A stretch of 64,000 nucleotides of DNA, from the NCBI GenBank assembly GCA_009838765.1, contig VXQX01000051.1, positions 31,874-95,873 on the forward strand. The letters run 5' to 3'. Origin of the DNA: Gemmatimonadales bacterium. Its GTDB lineage: Bacteria; Gemmatimonadota; Gemmatimonadetes; Palauibacterales; Palauibacteraceae. The notes under the pieces are model-generated. The model was not told the DNA's origin, made no database searches, and saw only the letters and a program-made list of their open reading frames with translations. This document shows positions 19,609 to 28,990 of the stretch, piece after piece. The first letter of the stretch is position 1. Every line of letters begins with the position of its first letter. A program made the position numbers and the translations under genes.

Positions 19609-19770
19609 TGTGGTGTCCCGGGAATACGCGAGCTACCGAGAGTGCCGAGGCGCCGGATTCCGCAAGGCGCTCCGACGAGGAGTGGCAGCGCGAGTTCGAG
19701 GAGGAGCAACGCCGCGGAGCCGGATGCATCGGCGCTCGAATGGCCGTGGTATTTCCCGGGCACGACACTA
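19606..19770. repeat. Palindromic interspersed element A (about 165 bp, MITE/REP-like)
   Basis: Terminal inverted repeats: left end TAGTGTGGTGTCCCGGGAA and right-end complement TAGTGTCGTGCCCGGGAA. Both ends carry TA. The inner arms are also roughly self-complementary, with GAG..GCCGA..GC..CCGG blocks. It has no credible reading frame of its own. The inner arms resemble those of element B at 38930-39101 (shared TGCAT block and GCGCCTCG.C.CTCTCGGT). It lies exactly between DUF58 and batA. Confidence 0.65.
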
Positions 19771-19777
19771 GGGTGAC

Positions 19778-21766
19778 TTGAGCTTCCTCTACCTGTCGGC
19801 GCTTGCGCTCGGGATGAGCGTGGTCGTGCCGCTCATCCTCCACCTGCGCCGGCGACAGACCGACCGGCGCGTGTCCTTCCCGGCCCTCCGCTACCTCAGC
19901 CGCGCGGAGGACGCGCGCTCGAGGTCGCTCGCGGCCTCGGACCTGCTGCTGCTCGCCGTGCGGATCGGCCTCCTGATCGCGCTCGCTCTCGCCGCGGCGG
20001 GGCCGCTCATCGGACGTGGCGGGGCCCGCGACCACGAGCCGACGGACCTCGCCCTCATCGTGGACAATTCGGCGAGCGTCGGGCGGCTGGACGAAGACCG
20101 CGTCCTGTTCGAGTCGCTCGTGGAGCTGGCCCGGTCGGCGCTCGCCGCGGCCCGCCCGGAAGACCGCGTGTGGCTCTTCTCCACCGTGGGGGAACCGCTC
20201 GCGGCCGGCGTCTCCGCGGGGCGGGCCGCGGCGGCACTCGGGCAGCTCCGGCCGACCGACGGCGCGGCCGATCTGGCCGCCGTCGTGGCCCGGGCGGCCG
20301 CGGCGCTTCCCGCCGACGGCGAGCGGCGGCGCGAAATCCAGTTGCTGTCGGACCTCCAGGCGTCCGCTCTGCGGACCGTCCCGGCGTCCGCGAGCGACGC
20401 CGCTCCCCTCGTCGTCTACGCGCCCCGGCCGCCGGCCGAGCCCAACGGCGCCCTCGTCGACGTCGAACTCACCGGCGGCACGACCGCTCCGTCGGGGACG
20501 GGCCACGGCGTCATCGTGCGGAGCGCCCTCACCGGGCCGGCCGCTCCGCCGGACCCACCGGACGCCGCCGCGGCGGAGGCCGACATCCGCCTTGAACTCG
20601 ACGGGCGGCTGGCCGGCGCGGCCCGGGCCCCATGGGGAGCGAGCGCCATCCTCGGTCTCCCCGAACTCGGGCCGGGGCTGCACGAGGGACGGCTGGAGGT
20701 GGACCCCGCCGGCGCGCGGGCCGATGACCTGCGCTACTTCGCGATCCGGGTCGTGCCTCCCCCCACGGTTCGCTTCCATGGCGATGCGAACGGCTTCGTC
20801 GGGCTCGGGATCGAAACCCTCCGCGACGGCGGACGGCTGGGAACTGCAGGCGCCGAGGCTGTCGCGGTCGTGGACGGGGACGCGAGCGTCGGCGCGCCGT
20901 GGGAGGGCGCGGAGACCGTCATCTTCATTCCGCCCGCGGACCCCGTGGATCTGGCTGCATTCAACCAGGGGCTGGCTTCCGTCGGGGTCGCCTTCCAGGC
21001 GCGCGTCGATGCGGGCTCGGGCGACCTCGGACTCGCGGAGCCGGAGGCCGCCTTCTCGCTCTCGGGGGTACGGGTCCGGCAGCGCTACCTCCTTCGCGCG
21101 ACCGGCGGCGGGTCGAGCGCCGACACGGTGCTGCTGCGGACGGAAGACGGAGAACCGTGGCTCATCCGCACGGATTCGGACGACCGGATGGCGCTGGTCC
21201 TCGCTTCGCCGCTCACCGCCACGGCCAGCGATCTCCCGGCACACCCCGCCATGGTCCCCTTCCTCGAAGCGCTCCTCGTGCATTGGTCGCATCTGGCCAC
21301 CTGGCCCTTCGCCGACTTCGGCGCGGGGCGCGCGCTGACCCTCCCCGAGTGGGCACGCGAGGTCGAATCGCCCGACGGAACGGTGCGCGCCGTGGAGGGC
21401 GGCGCGCGGTTTACGCCGCTCAGGGCGGGAGTGTATACGGTCCGGGGCACCGGTAGCGACGGGGCGGTCGCGGAGACGCACTTCGCGGCGAACGTGCCGG
21501 AGGAAGAGGCCGATCCGACGCCGATGGGACGACGCGAACTGGAGGAACTGTTCGCCGGCCGGCCGGTATACACGGCGGGCCCCGACGCGAGCGCCTGGGA
21601 AGACGGTATTTATCGCGCGCGGCGGGGCCGGGACGCGGCCCCGTGGCTGATCGCGCTCGCGCTCGCGCTGATCGGGATCGAGCTGTACCTGGCAACGCCG
21701 GGGCGGTCGCGCCGCCCGAGCGCGGACGGTGAAGGGAGCGAGGTGACATCGGGCGCGTCGAACTGA
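19778..21766 (+). CDS. BatA-type VWA membrane protein
   Basis: A 662-residue protein with the BatA N-terminal module (two hydrophobic segments, LILHLRRRQTDRRVSFPAL between them). A VWA domain follows with the metal-site-like DNSASVG near residue 95. A large periplasmic-type region leads to a C-terminal membrane segment (LIALALALIGIELYLA). It probably acts in envelope stress or aerotolerance with DUF58. The TTG start at 19778 gives the conserved N-terminus. Only a weak GGG precedes it, because element A ends 7 nt upstream and may have displaced the original site. Confidence 0.82.
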   Translation: MSFLYLSALALGMSVVVPLILHLRRRQTDRRVSFPALRYLSRAEDARSRSLAASDLLLLAVRIGLLIALALAAAGPLIGRGGARDHEPTDLALIVDNSASVGRLDEDRVLFESLVELARSALAAARPEDRVWLFSTVGEPLAAGVSAGRAAAALGQLRPTDGAADLAAVVARAAAALPADGERRREIQLLSDLQASALRTVPASASDAAPLVVYAPRPPAEPNGALVDVELTGGTTAPSGTGHGVIVRSALTGPAAPPDPPDAAAAEADIRLELDGRLAGAARAPWGASAILGLPELGPGLHEGRLEVDPAGARADDLRYFAIRVVPPPTVRFHGDANGFVGLGIETLRDGGRLGTAGAEAVAVVDGDASVGAPWEGAETVIFIPPADPVDLAAFNQGLASVGVAFQARVDAGSGDLGLAEPEAAFSLSGVRVRQRYLLRATGGGSSADTVLLRTEDGEPWLIRTDSDDRMALVLASPLTATASDLPAHPAMVPFLEALLVHWSHLATWPFADFGAGRALTLPEWAREVESPDGTVRAVEGGARFTPLRAGVYTVRGTGSDGAVAETHFAANVPEEEADPTPMGRRELEELFAGRPVYTAGPDASAWEDGIYRARRGRDAAPWLIALALALIGIELYLATPGRSRRPSADGEGSEVTSGASN

Positions 21767-21789
21767 TTCGAACGTCGTTCCTCCGGACC

Positions 21790-24700
21790 GTGCGAGCCGC
21801 CGGAGTCGCGGAGGCGCTCTCGCGGCGTGGCGCCCGTGCGTCCGTCCACTCGCTCCCGGGGGCGGGATCCGCCGCGCTTGCGCTCGCGCTCGACGATCTC
21901 GCCATCGGCGCCCCGATCGTCCTCGTCGCCGACACGCCCGAGCGAGCCGAGGCGCTCCACGAGGATCTCCGCACGCTCGGGGCCGCGGGCGCCCGCTGCT
22001 ATCCGCAGCGGGAGACCCTCCCGTACGAGGACGCGGACCCGCACATCGAGATCGAGGCCCAGCGCGTGGAGGCGCTGGGCGCGCTGCTCGGCGGGGGTTG
22101 CCGCATCCTCTCGACGACGGCCCGGGCGCTCGCCGAGCGGGCGCCGATCCCGGTCGGTCCCGGCGCGGGCCTCGCCCTCACGATCCGGCGCGGGGCCGAG
22201 CGTCCTCTGGCCGAACTTGGCCGCCGCATCGAGGAGATGGGATTCGGCCGCACCCACACCGTGCGTGAAGTCGGGGATTACGCGATCCGCGGCGGGATCG
22301 TGGATCTGTTCCCGTACGGACACCCGGCGCCGCTTCGGATCGAACTCTGGGGCGACGAGGTGGAGTCGGTGCGCCGCTTCGACGCGCTCACCCAGCGTTC
22401 GACCGAGCCCCTGGAGAGCGTGGACGTCCTTCCGATCGCGCTGCAGGTCTCGGAAGCGGCCGGCAACATGGAGCGGCGTGCCCTGCTCGAGACGCTGCCC
22501 CCGACGGCGATCGCGCTGATGCTCGACCCGGAAGGGAGCGTGCGGGCCCGCGACCGCCTGTGGGCCGAGGTACGCGACGCGAGGAAGCGCGTCGGCGCCG
22601 GCGCGGAACCGGCCGAGTCCCTCGTCCTTCCCCCCTCCGAGGCGGAGCAACGGCTCGCCGCATTCCGCCTCGTCGAATTCACGGCGCCGGAGCAGGCCCC
22701 GCCGGCGGCGATGCGGCTGCCGGTCGAACCCCCACCCTCCATAGACCGTGACATGAAGCGGCTCGTGGCCGAGATCGGTACGGCGCGGGCCCGCGGCGAA
22801 CGGCTCATCGTCTTCTGCGACAACGACGGCCAGGTCGAGCGGCTGGAGGAGATCCTCACCGAACGCGGGGGCGCGGCGCTCGCCCGCGAGGTCGCCCTCG
22901 CCATCGGATCGCTTAGCGGCGGGTTCAGGGTCGGGGTCCCCGGCACCCTGCTCGTCCTCACCGATCACGAGGTGTTCCGGCGCCGGTATCGCCGCCACCG
23001 CGTCCGGCTGCGCGGCGCCGCCACCATCGAATCCATCGCGGCCATCGAACCCGGAGACTACGTGGTTCACATGGAGCACGGGATCGGCCGCTACATGGGC
23101 CTCGAGCGCGTCGAGGTGCGCGGCGAGACGATTGAGACGATGGAGATCCGCTACGCCGACGGCGAGATCCTGAGACTCCCGCACTATCGGCTGGACCTCA
23201 TCGAAAGGTGGAGCGCGGCCGGCTCCGACGCGCGGCCGCCCGCGGTCCACAAGCTCGGCCGGCGGAAGTGGAAACAACTCCGGAATCGGACCGTCGCGGC
23301 GATCGAGGCCACGGCGGTCGAACTTCTCCAACTTTACGCGCGCCGCAAGATGTCGCCCGGACGCGCCTTCCCGGCCGAGACCGCATGGCAGCGCGAGATG
23401 GAGTCCGCCTTCCTCTACGATGAGACGCCGGACCAGCTCCGCGCCTGGCAGGCGGTGCGGCGCGACCTCGAGGCGCCGGTCCCGATGGATCGCCTCGTGT
23501 GCGGGGACGTCGGCTTCGGGAAGACGGAGGTCGCGATCCGCGCGGCGTTCAAGGCTGTGCAGGACGGCGCGCAGGTCGCCCTGCTCGCCCCGACCACGAT
23601 CCTCGCGGACCAGCATCTCGCCACCTTCCGCGAGCGGCTCGCGGGCTTCCCCGTGCATGTGGACGGGTTGTCGCGTTTCCGCACCCCGCGTGAGCAGCGC
23701 GAGGTCATGGCGGGGCTCGAAGCCGGGACCATCGACATCGTCATCGGCACGCACCGGCTCCTCTCGCGCGATGTCGGATTCCGCGACCTCGGGCTCCTCA
23801 TCGTGGACGAGGAACAGCGATTCGGCGTCCGCCAGAAGGAGCGGCTGAAGGAGTACCGCGAGACCGTGGATGTCCTCACTCTCACGGCGACGCCCATCCC
23901 GCGGACCCTCCACCTGGCGCTCGGCGGGCTGCGCGACCTCTCCACGATCCGCACGCCGCCCCGAAACCGCATGCCGATCATCACGCACGTGCTGTCGTGG
24001 GACGACGGGATCCTGGAGGAGGCGCTGCGCCGCGAGTTCGACCGTGGCGGCCAGGTGTTCTTCGTCCACGACCGCGTCGAGACGATCCATGCCGCCGCGA
24101 GCCGCGTGGAGAGACTGATGCCCGAGGCGCGGGCGGCCATCGCGCACGGCCAGATGCCGGAGCGCGAACTCGAGGACGCCATGCACCGCTTCGTCCGGGG
24201 CGAGATCGACCTCCTCATCTGCACGTCCATTATCGAGAACGGGCTCGACGTCCCATCCGCCAACACGATGATCGTCCACAGGGCCCACAACTTCGGCCTC
24301 GCCCAGCTCTACCAGTTGCGGGGGCGGGTCGGCCGCTCTCACCGCCGCGCCTACTGCTATCTCGTCGTCCCTTCCGATGTCGCCCCCGATGCGGCGGAGC
24401 GGCTGCGCGTGCTCGAACACCACACGGAGCTGGGTTCCGGATACGAGGTCGCGCTCAAGGACCTCGAGTTGCGGGGGGCGGGGAACCTCCTGGGCGGAGA
24501 GCAGAGCGGCTTCGCCACCGCGGTGGGGATCGAGACGTGGCAGCGGCTCGTCGAGAGCACCCTCCGCCGATTGAGGGGAGAATCCCCGGACCCGGCGCCG
24601 CGTGCCCGGGTCTCGGTAGACGGAGAGTCCTTTCTCCCCGACGCCTACGTCGCGGGGTCTCCGGTGAAGATGCATCTCTATCGCCGTCTCTCGCGTCTCA

Positions 24701-25089
24701 CCAGATGGGAAGAGGTGAAGGCATTCCGCGGGGAACTCGAGGATCGCTTCGGCCGGCTTCCGCCCCCGGCGACCCGTCTCATCGCAGCGGCGGAACTCCG
24801 GATTCTCGGGGCGGCGATCGGCGCGGACTGGATCCGGGCCTCCGACGACGACGCCCGAATCTCGTTCGAAGCGACGGCCTCGCCGCGGCTCCGGGTCCTC
24901 ACGAACGCGCTCGCCGACCGCCAGTTGCACGTTGAAGTACGGCGGCTGGAACCGTTATCGTTGGTCCTGCGTCGGGCGGGAACCGAGCCCCTCCTGCCGA
25001 TGCTGGTGGAGGCCCTGGGGATCCTGGCGGCGCCGGGGCGCGCAGAGGCGAAGGAGACCGGGATTCCGGCGGTCGCCGGAGGAGTCTAG
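21790..25089 (+). CDS. mfd: Transcription-repair coupling factor
   Basis: Removes RNA polymerase stalled at DNA lesions and recruits UvrA. It has 1099 residues. In order: the UvrB-like N-terminal module (YPQRETLPYED; AIRGGIVDLFPYG), the polymerase-interaction domain (GDYVVHMEHGIGRYMGLE) and the helicase with Walker A GDVGFGKTE. Then come DEEQRFGV as the Walker B box, TATPIPRTLHLAL and QLRGRVGRSHRRAYCY, and last the TRCF C-terminal domain. GTG 21790 has no clear ribosome-binding site; a few residues upstream also look Mfd-like, so the true start may be earlier. Confidence 0.97.
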   Translation: MRAAGVAEALSRRGARASVHSLPGAGSAALALALDDLAIGAPIVLVADTPERAEALHEDLRTLGAAGARCYPQRETLPYEDADPHIEIEAQRVEALGALLGGGCRILSTTARALAERAPIPVGPGAGLALTIRRGAERPLAELGRRIEEMGFGRTHTVREVGDYAIRGGIVDLFPYGHPAPLRIELWGDEVESVRRFDALTQRSTEPLESVDVLPIALQVSEAAGNMERRALLETLPPTAIALMLDPEGSVRARDRLWAEVRDARKRVGAGAEPAESLVLPPSEAEQRLAAFRLVEFTAPEQAPPAAMRLPVEPPPSIDRDMKRLVAEIGTARARGERLIVFCDNDGQVERLEEILTERGGAALAREVALAIGSLSGGFRVGVPGTLLVLTDHEVFRRRYRRHRVRLRGAATIESIAAIEPGDYVVHMEHGIGRYMGLERVEVRGETIETMEIRYADGEILRLPHYRLDLIERWSAAGSDARPPAVHKLGRRKWKQLRNRTVAAIEATAVELLQLYARRKMSPGRAFPAETAWQREMESAFLYDETPDQLRAWQAVRRDLEAPVPMDRLVCGDVGFGKTEVAIRAAFKAVQDGAQVALLAPTTILADQHLATFRERLAGFPVHVDGLSRFRTPREQREVMAGLEAGTIDIVIGTHRLLSRDVGFRDLGLLIVDEEQRFGVRQKERLKEYRETVDVLTLTATPIPRTLHLALGGLRDLSTIRTPPRNRMPIITHVLSWDDGILEEALRREFDRGGQVFFVHDRVETIHAAASRVERLMPEARAAIAHGQMPERELEDAMHRFVRGEIDLLICTSIIENGLDVPSANTMIVHRAHNFGLAQLYQLRGRVGRSHRRAYCYLVVPSDVAPDAAERLRVLEHHTELGSGYEVALKDLELRGAGNLLGGEQSGFATAVGIETWQRLVESTLRRLRGESPDPAPRARVSVDGESFLPDAYVAGSPVKMHLYRRLSRLTRWEEVKAFRGELEDRFGRLPPPATRLIAAAELRILGAAIGADWIRASDDDARISFEATASPRLRVLTNALADRQLHVEVRRLEPLSLVLRRAGTEPLLPMLVEALGILAAPGRAEAKETGIPAVAGGV

Positions 25090-25090
25090 C

Positions 25091-26491
25091 GTGATCGACA
25101 TCAATCGTGGAATGAAGATCTTCCGGGCCGAGGCCTGCCTGCTTGCCGCGGCGCTCGCGCTGACTGCGCCGCTCTCCGGGGTGCAGGAAAACGAACCCGC
25201 GGCGCCCGACACCGTGGCGGCGGCGGAGTTTCCCCCCGGCGTGGAGTCGCTCGACAGGGTCGTGGCCGTGGTCGGCGACACGGCGATCCTCCTGTCCGAC
25301 ATCCAGGTCACGCTCTACCAGTTGCAGGCTCGCGGCGCGCGCGTTCCGCTCGAGGGGACCGAAGGCTGGGAGGCGTTCGCCCGCGAAGTGCTCGATGCCA
25401 TGATCGACGATCTCATCTATCTCCAGCAGGCGAGGAACGCGGGCATTACGGTGCCCGAGGACCGCGTGACGGAGATGGCGGACGCCTACTTCGAGGAGAC
25501 GCGGGCCAACTTCTCCTCCGACGAGGAGATGATGCTGGCGGTGGAAGAGACGGGCATGAACATGCTCCAGTTCCGCCAGATGCAGCGCTCGCAGGCGCAG
25601 GCCGAGGGAATGCGGCAGGCCTACCGGATCGAACTCGAGCAACGCTCGGATCTGCCGCCCGTCATCGTCAGCGAGGAAGAGGTCGAGGCCGCCTTCGAGG
25701 AGTTCGCGCAGAACCAGCCGCCGCGCCCCGCGCTCGTCTCGTTCAACCGGCTCGTGGTCACGCCGAGTCCGAGCGGCGCGGCCCGGGACAGCGCCCTGGC
25801 GCGCACGGTTCGCGTTCAGAACGATTTCACGAACGAGGAGGAGTTCTCGGTCCTCGCCCGCCGCCATTCCGACGACGAGGGCACCCGGGAGCAGGGCGGC
25901 GAGTTGGGCTGGATGAGCCGCGAGCTGCTCGTGAAACCCTTCGGCGACGCCGCCTGGGGGGCGCGCCCCGGCCAGACGGTGGGACCGGTGCAGACGCAGT
26001 TCGGACTCCACTTCATCAAGATCGAGCGCCAGCGGGGGGCGGAGCGTTTTCTGCGTCACATTCTCCTGCGCCCCGAGATCACGGACGAAGACGTCGAGGA
26101 GGCCCGGACGCTCGCGACCCAGATTGCGGACAGCCTCCGGGCGGGCGCCGATCCGGAACGGCTCGTGGCCGTGTTCCGCGGACAGGTAGCCGACGAGGCG
26201 ATTCGCTTCGACGACGTCTCGCTCGCGAGCCTGGTCAGCCAGTTCACGGGCGGGGGCGCCGACTCCGGACTCACCGCCCCGACGCCGGGCACCGTCTACG
26301 GGCCGCTGCCGATGCAGCGCGGCGGTCCGATCGAGTTCGGGCTCGTCCACGTCCTGACGTTCCGCCCCGAGGGCCCGATCGAGCTCAACGACGTGCGGGA
26401 CCAGATCCGGCAGAGCCTCCGTACCCGCAAGCAGATCGACATCATCCTCCAGGAGGTGCGTTTCAACACGTACATCGATGTGAGATTCTGA
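25091..26491 (+). CDS. SurA-like periplasmic peptidyl-prolyl isomerase/chaperone
   Basis: A 466-residue exported protein. After a signal peptide (LLAAALALTAPLSG) comes a SurA_N-type helical domain beginning LDRVVAVVGDTAILLSDIQ. A parvulin domain follows with FSVLARRHSDDEGTREQGGE and GWMSRELLVKPF, then a divergent second parvulin-like segment starting FLRHILLRPEIT. It probably folds outer-membrane proteins. GTG 25091, 2 nt after the mfd stop with GGAG 6 nt upstream, is chosen; ATG 25112 is possible. Confidence 0.88.
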   Translation: MIDINRGMKIFRAEACLLAAALALTAPLSGVQENEPAAPDTVAAAEFPPGVESLDRVVAVVGDTAILLSDIQVTLYQLQARGARVPLEGTEGWEAFAREVLDAMIDDLIYLQQARNAGITVPEDRVTEMADAYFEETRANFSSDEEMMLAVEETGMNMLQFRQMQRSQAQAEGMRQAYRIELEQRSDLPPVIVSEEEVEAAFEEFAQNQPPRPALVSFNRLVVTPSPSGAARDSALARTVRVQNDFTNEEEFSVLARRHSDDEGTREQGGELGWMSRELLVKPFGDAAWGARPGQTVGPVQTQFGLHFIKIERQRGAERFLRHILLRPEITDEDVEEARTLATQIADSLRAGADPERLVAVFRGQVADEAIRFDDVSLASLVSQFTGGGADSGLTAPTPGTVYGPLPMQRGGPIEFGLVHVLTFRPEGPIELNDVRDQIRQSLRTRKQIDIILQEVRFNTYIDVRF

Positions 26492-26505
26492 GGAGGATGA
26501 CCGAC

Positions 26506-27453
26506 ATGCCGCGCCTCGGGATCACGCTGGGAGATCCGCGCGGGATCGGGCCGGAGGTGACCGCGGCGGCGCTGTCCTCGTTCTCGGGCGCGAACGCGAT
26601 CGAAGCAGTCCTTGTGGGGCCGCGGTCGCTCGGCGAGGTGGAGGACCGTCTGGAGGGGGCGCCCCGCGAGCCGGTGGGAGACTGGGACCCCGCCGGCGGC
26701 GAGAGGCTCGCGGGCCTGCTGTCGGCGCGGGCCATCGAACGGGCGGTCGCCATGGCGCGGACGGGCGAGATCGACGGGATCGTCACGGCTCCCATCAGCA
26801 AGGCCGCCCTGCGGGCCGCGGGGTACGCGCACCCGGGGCATACGGAGTTTCTCCAGGAGTTGGCCGGAGCGCACGAGGTCACGATGATGATGGCCGCCGA
26901 GCGCACGCCTCTCGGCGGCTCCCTCCGCCTGGCGCTCCTCACCGCGCATCTTCCCCTGCGCGACGTCCCCTCGGTGCTCGACGCGGACCTCTTCGCGCGC
27001 AGGTCCGGGATCGCGATCGAAGCTCTGCGCGCCTGGTGGGGGATCGAGCGGCCCCGCGTCGCCTTCGCGGGGCTCAATCCGCACGCGGGCGAGGGCGGGC
27101 TGTTCGGCGACGAGGAGATCGAGGTGTTCGCGCCGGCGCTCGCCCGGCTCGCGTCCGACCGCGCGCTCGACATCCTCGGCGTCTTCCCCGGGGACACCGT
27201 CTTCCTCAAGGCGCTCTCGGGGCAGGCCGATCTCGTCGTGACGCCGTACCACGACGTGGGCCTGGCGGTGCTGAAGACGATCGCGATGAACGAAGGCGTG
27301 AACGTGACGGCCGGACTTCCCTTCCCGCGTACCTCTCCGGATCACGGCACGGCCATGGACATCGCGGGCCGCGGGGTCGCGGACCCGGGAGCGATGCGGG
27401 CCGCGATCGACCTCTGCGCCCGGTTCTGCGCGGCGCGGGCCGTCGCGACATGA
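26506..27453 (+). CDS. pdxA: 4-hydroxythreonine-4-phosphate dehydrogenase
   Basis: NAD-dependent enzyme of the DXP-dependent pyridoxal-phosphate pathway, 315 residues. Motifs are GITLGDPRGIGPEV, TAPISKAALRAAGY, PGHTEFLQEL (metal His), LTAHLPLRDVP, GLNPHAGEGG, YHDVGLAVLKT and TSPDHGTAMDIAG. ATG 26506 is preferred over ATG 26497. AGGAGG directly touches the first ATG but lies 9 nt from the second. The stop overlaps ftsE as ATGA. Confidence 0.94.
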   Translation: MPRLGITLGDPRGIGPEVTAAALSSFSGANAIEAVLVGPRSLGEVEDRLEGAPREPVGDWDPAGGERLAGLLSARAIERAVAMARTGEIDGIVTAPISKAALRAAGYAHPGHTEFLQELAGAHEVTMMMAAERTPLGGSLRLALLTAHLPLRDVPSVLDADLFARRSGIAIEALRAWWGIERPRVAFAGLNPHAGEGGLFGDEEIEVFAPALARLASDRALDILGVFPGDTVFLKALSGQADLVVTPYHDVGLAVLKTIAMNEGVNVTAGLPFPRTSPDHGTAMDIAGRGVADPGAMRAAIDLCARFCAARAVAT

Positions 27454-28118
27454 TCTCGCTGAGAGACGTCTCGAAGGCCTACCCGCGCGCCGGAGACGCG
27501 CTCAGGGGGGTTTCGTTCCGCCTCCGAAAGGGGGAGTTCGCCTTCCTGACGGGACCGTCGGGGGCGGGCAAGTCGACGGTGCTCGAACTGATTCACTTCC
27601 AGACGCGGCCGACCGAAGGCGAGGTGCAGGTCTCGCGCTACAACTCGAGGCGGGTCCGCCGCCGGGACATCCCCGCGCTGCGGCGGCGCGTGGGTTTCGT
27701 GTTTCAGGACTTCAAGCTGCTGGAACGGCTGACCGCCGCGGAAAACGTGGCCTTCGCGCTCGAGGTCATCGGGACGCCCCGGCGCGAGATCGCGGGACGC
27801 GTCCAGCGGCTGTTGAGCCAGGTGGGTCTCGCCGCCCGCGCCAGCTCGAGACCCTCGGAACTGTCCGGCGGCGAGCGGCAGCGCGTCGCGGTGGCGCGCG
27901 CCCTCGCCACGGAACCGCGCATCCTCCTCGCGGACGAGCCCACGGGCAACCTCGATCCCGACGCCGCCGGGGGGGTGTTCGAGTTGTTCCGGATGCTGAA
28001 CCACCTCGGCACGGCCGTGCTCATGGCCACGCACGACGCGGATTTCGTGCGCCGGCATCGCGAGATCCGCCGCTTGGAGCTCCAGGGCGGACGACTCGTA
28101 GGGGATTCCGCCGCATGA
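27450..28118 (+). CDS. ftsE: Cell-division ABC transporter ATP-binding protein
   Basis: A 222-residue ATPase partner of FtsX at the septum. It has Walker A GPSGAGKST, Q-loop VFQDFKLLERLTAAENVAF, signature LSGGERQRVAVARAL, Walker B ILLADEPTGNLDP and the H-loop ATHDADF. ATG 27450 overlaps the pdxA stop (ATGA), and its own stop overlaps ftsX in the same way. With the envC-like gene downstream it forms a septal peptidoglycan-hydrolysis module. Confidence 0.95.
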   Translation: MISLRDVSKAYPRAGDALRGVSFRLRKGEFAFLTGPSGAGKSTVLELIHFQTRPTEGEVQVSRYNSRRVRRRDIPALRRRVGFVFQDFKLLERLTAAENVAFALEVIGTPRREIAGRVQRLLSQVGLAARASSRPSELSGGERQRVAVARALATEPRILLADEPTGNLDPDAAGGVFELFRMLNHLGTAVLMATHDADFVRRHREIRRLELQGGRLVGDSAA

Positions 28119-28990
28119 GAGCCGTCCGGGAGGCGCTGGCCGGCTTCCGGCGCACTCCTCTGCTGTGCGCCCTCTCCATCGGAGCGGTCGGGCTCAGCCT
28201 CGTGATCCTCGGTCTGTTCGGACTCGTCGCGCACAATGTCGGCGGGGCGATCGGCGACGTGGAGCGCCGCATGGAGGTCGTCGGCTACCTGCTCGACGAC
28301 GTCGGCCCGGAACAGGTGCGGGACGCCCGGCGGGAGTTGGAGGCGCTCCCGGCGGTGGAATCCGTGCGCTACGTCTCGAAGAACGAGGCGCTGGAGCGGG
28401 CCCGGCGCGATCTCGTGGAGTTCTCAGACGTTTTCGGAGAACTCAGGGTGAACCCGCTTCCAGCCTCGTTTCACCTCAGGCTGCGGGAGGGTTTCCGCAC
28501 TCCCGAGACGGTGTCCGAGACCGCGGGCACGCTCGCGGCGTATCCGTTCATCGAGGAGGCTCGCTTCGGGGATGAGTGGGTTGAGCGGCTCTTCGCCCTG
28601 CGGAGCGCGGCGGCGGCGATCGCCCTCGCCCTGGGCGGAGGGTTCGCGCTGGTCGCCGTGCTTCTCATCGTCACGACGGTGCGCATGGCCGTCCTCGCGC
28701 GCGGCGAAGAGATCGAGATCATGCAGATCGTCGGGGCGCGGGAAGGCTACATCCAGCGGCCCTTCCTGCTCGAGGGCGCGGTGACGGGGTTCGCGGGCGG
28801 ACTGCTCGCGCTCGGGGTCACGCGACTCGCGTATGTCGTCTTTCCCGCGCGTTTCGCGGCCGTCGAATCTCTCGCGTGGCTCCCGCACCCGTGGACCGTG
28901 GCCGGCGTCGCCGGGGCCGCCCTTCTCGGCCTGCTCGCCGCCGCCTTCTCCGTGCATCGTGAAGTGGGACGGGCCTATGGTCCCTCGTAG
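28115..28990 (+). CDS. ftsX: Cell-division ABC transporter permease
   Basis: A 291-residue membrane protein with four hydrophobic segments (about 20-42, 170-195, 225-245, 265-283). A periplasmic loop of about 120 residues (VVGYLLDDVGPEQ onward) lies between the first two, the FtsX layout. The cytoplasmic block VLARGEEIEIMQIVGAREGYIQ is characteristic. The loop should contact the EnvC-like protein encoded next, whose start overlaps by 14 nt. Confidence 0.93.
   Translation: MRAVREALAGFRRTPLLCALSIGAVGLSLVILGLFGLVAHNVGGAIGDVERRMEVVGYLLDDVGPEQVRDARRELEALPAVESVRYVSKNEALERARRDLVEFSDVFGELRVNPLPASFHLRLREGFRTPETVSETAGTLAAYPFIEEARFGDEWVERLFALRSAAAAIALALGGGFALVAVLLIVTTVRMAVLARGEEIEIMQIVGAREGYIQRPFLLEGAVTGFAGGLLALGVTRLAYVVFPARFAAVESLAWLPHPWTVAGVAGAALLGLLAAAFSVHREVGRAYGPS

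Noticed and set aside
19778..21766. DUF58-BatA taken as evidence for a complete MoxR-Bat operon
   Set aside because: No MoxR ATPase gene or BatB/C/D is present in the window, so only the two recognised members are claimed.
21610..24930. 1106-residue open frame on the minus strand
   Set aside because: It is a codon-position shadow antisense to mfd. The composition is Arg/Asp/Glu/His-rich with no family motif, while the plus frame is unmistakably Mfd.
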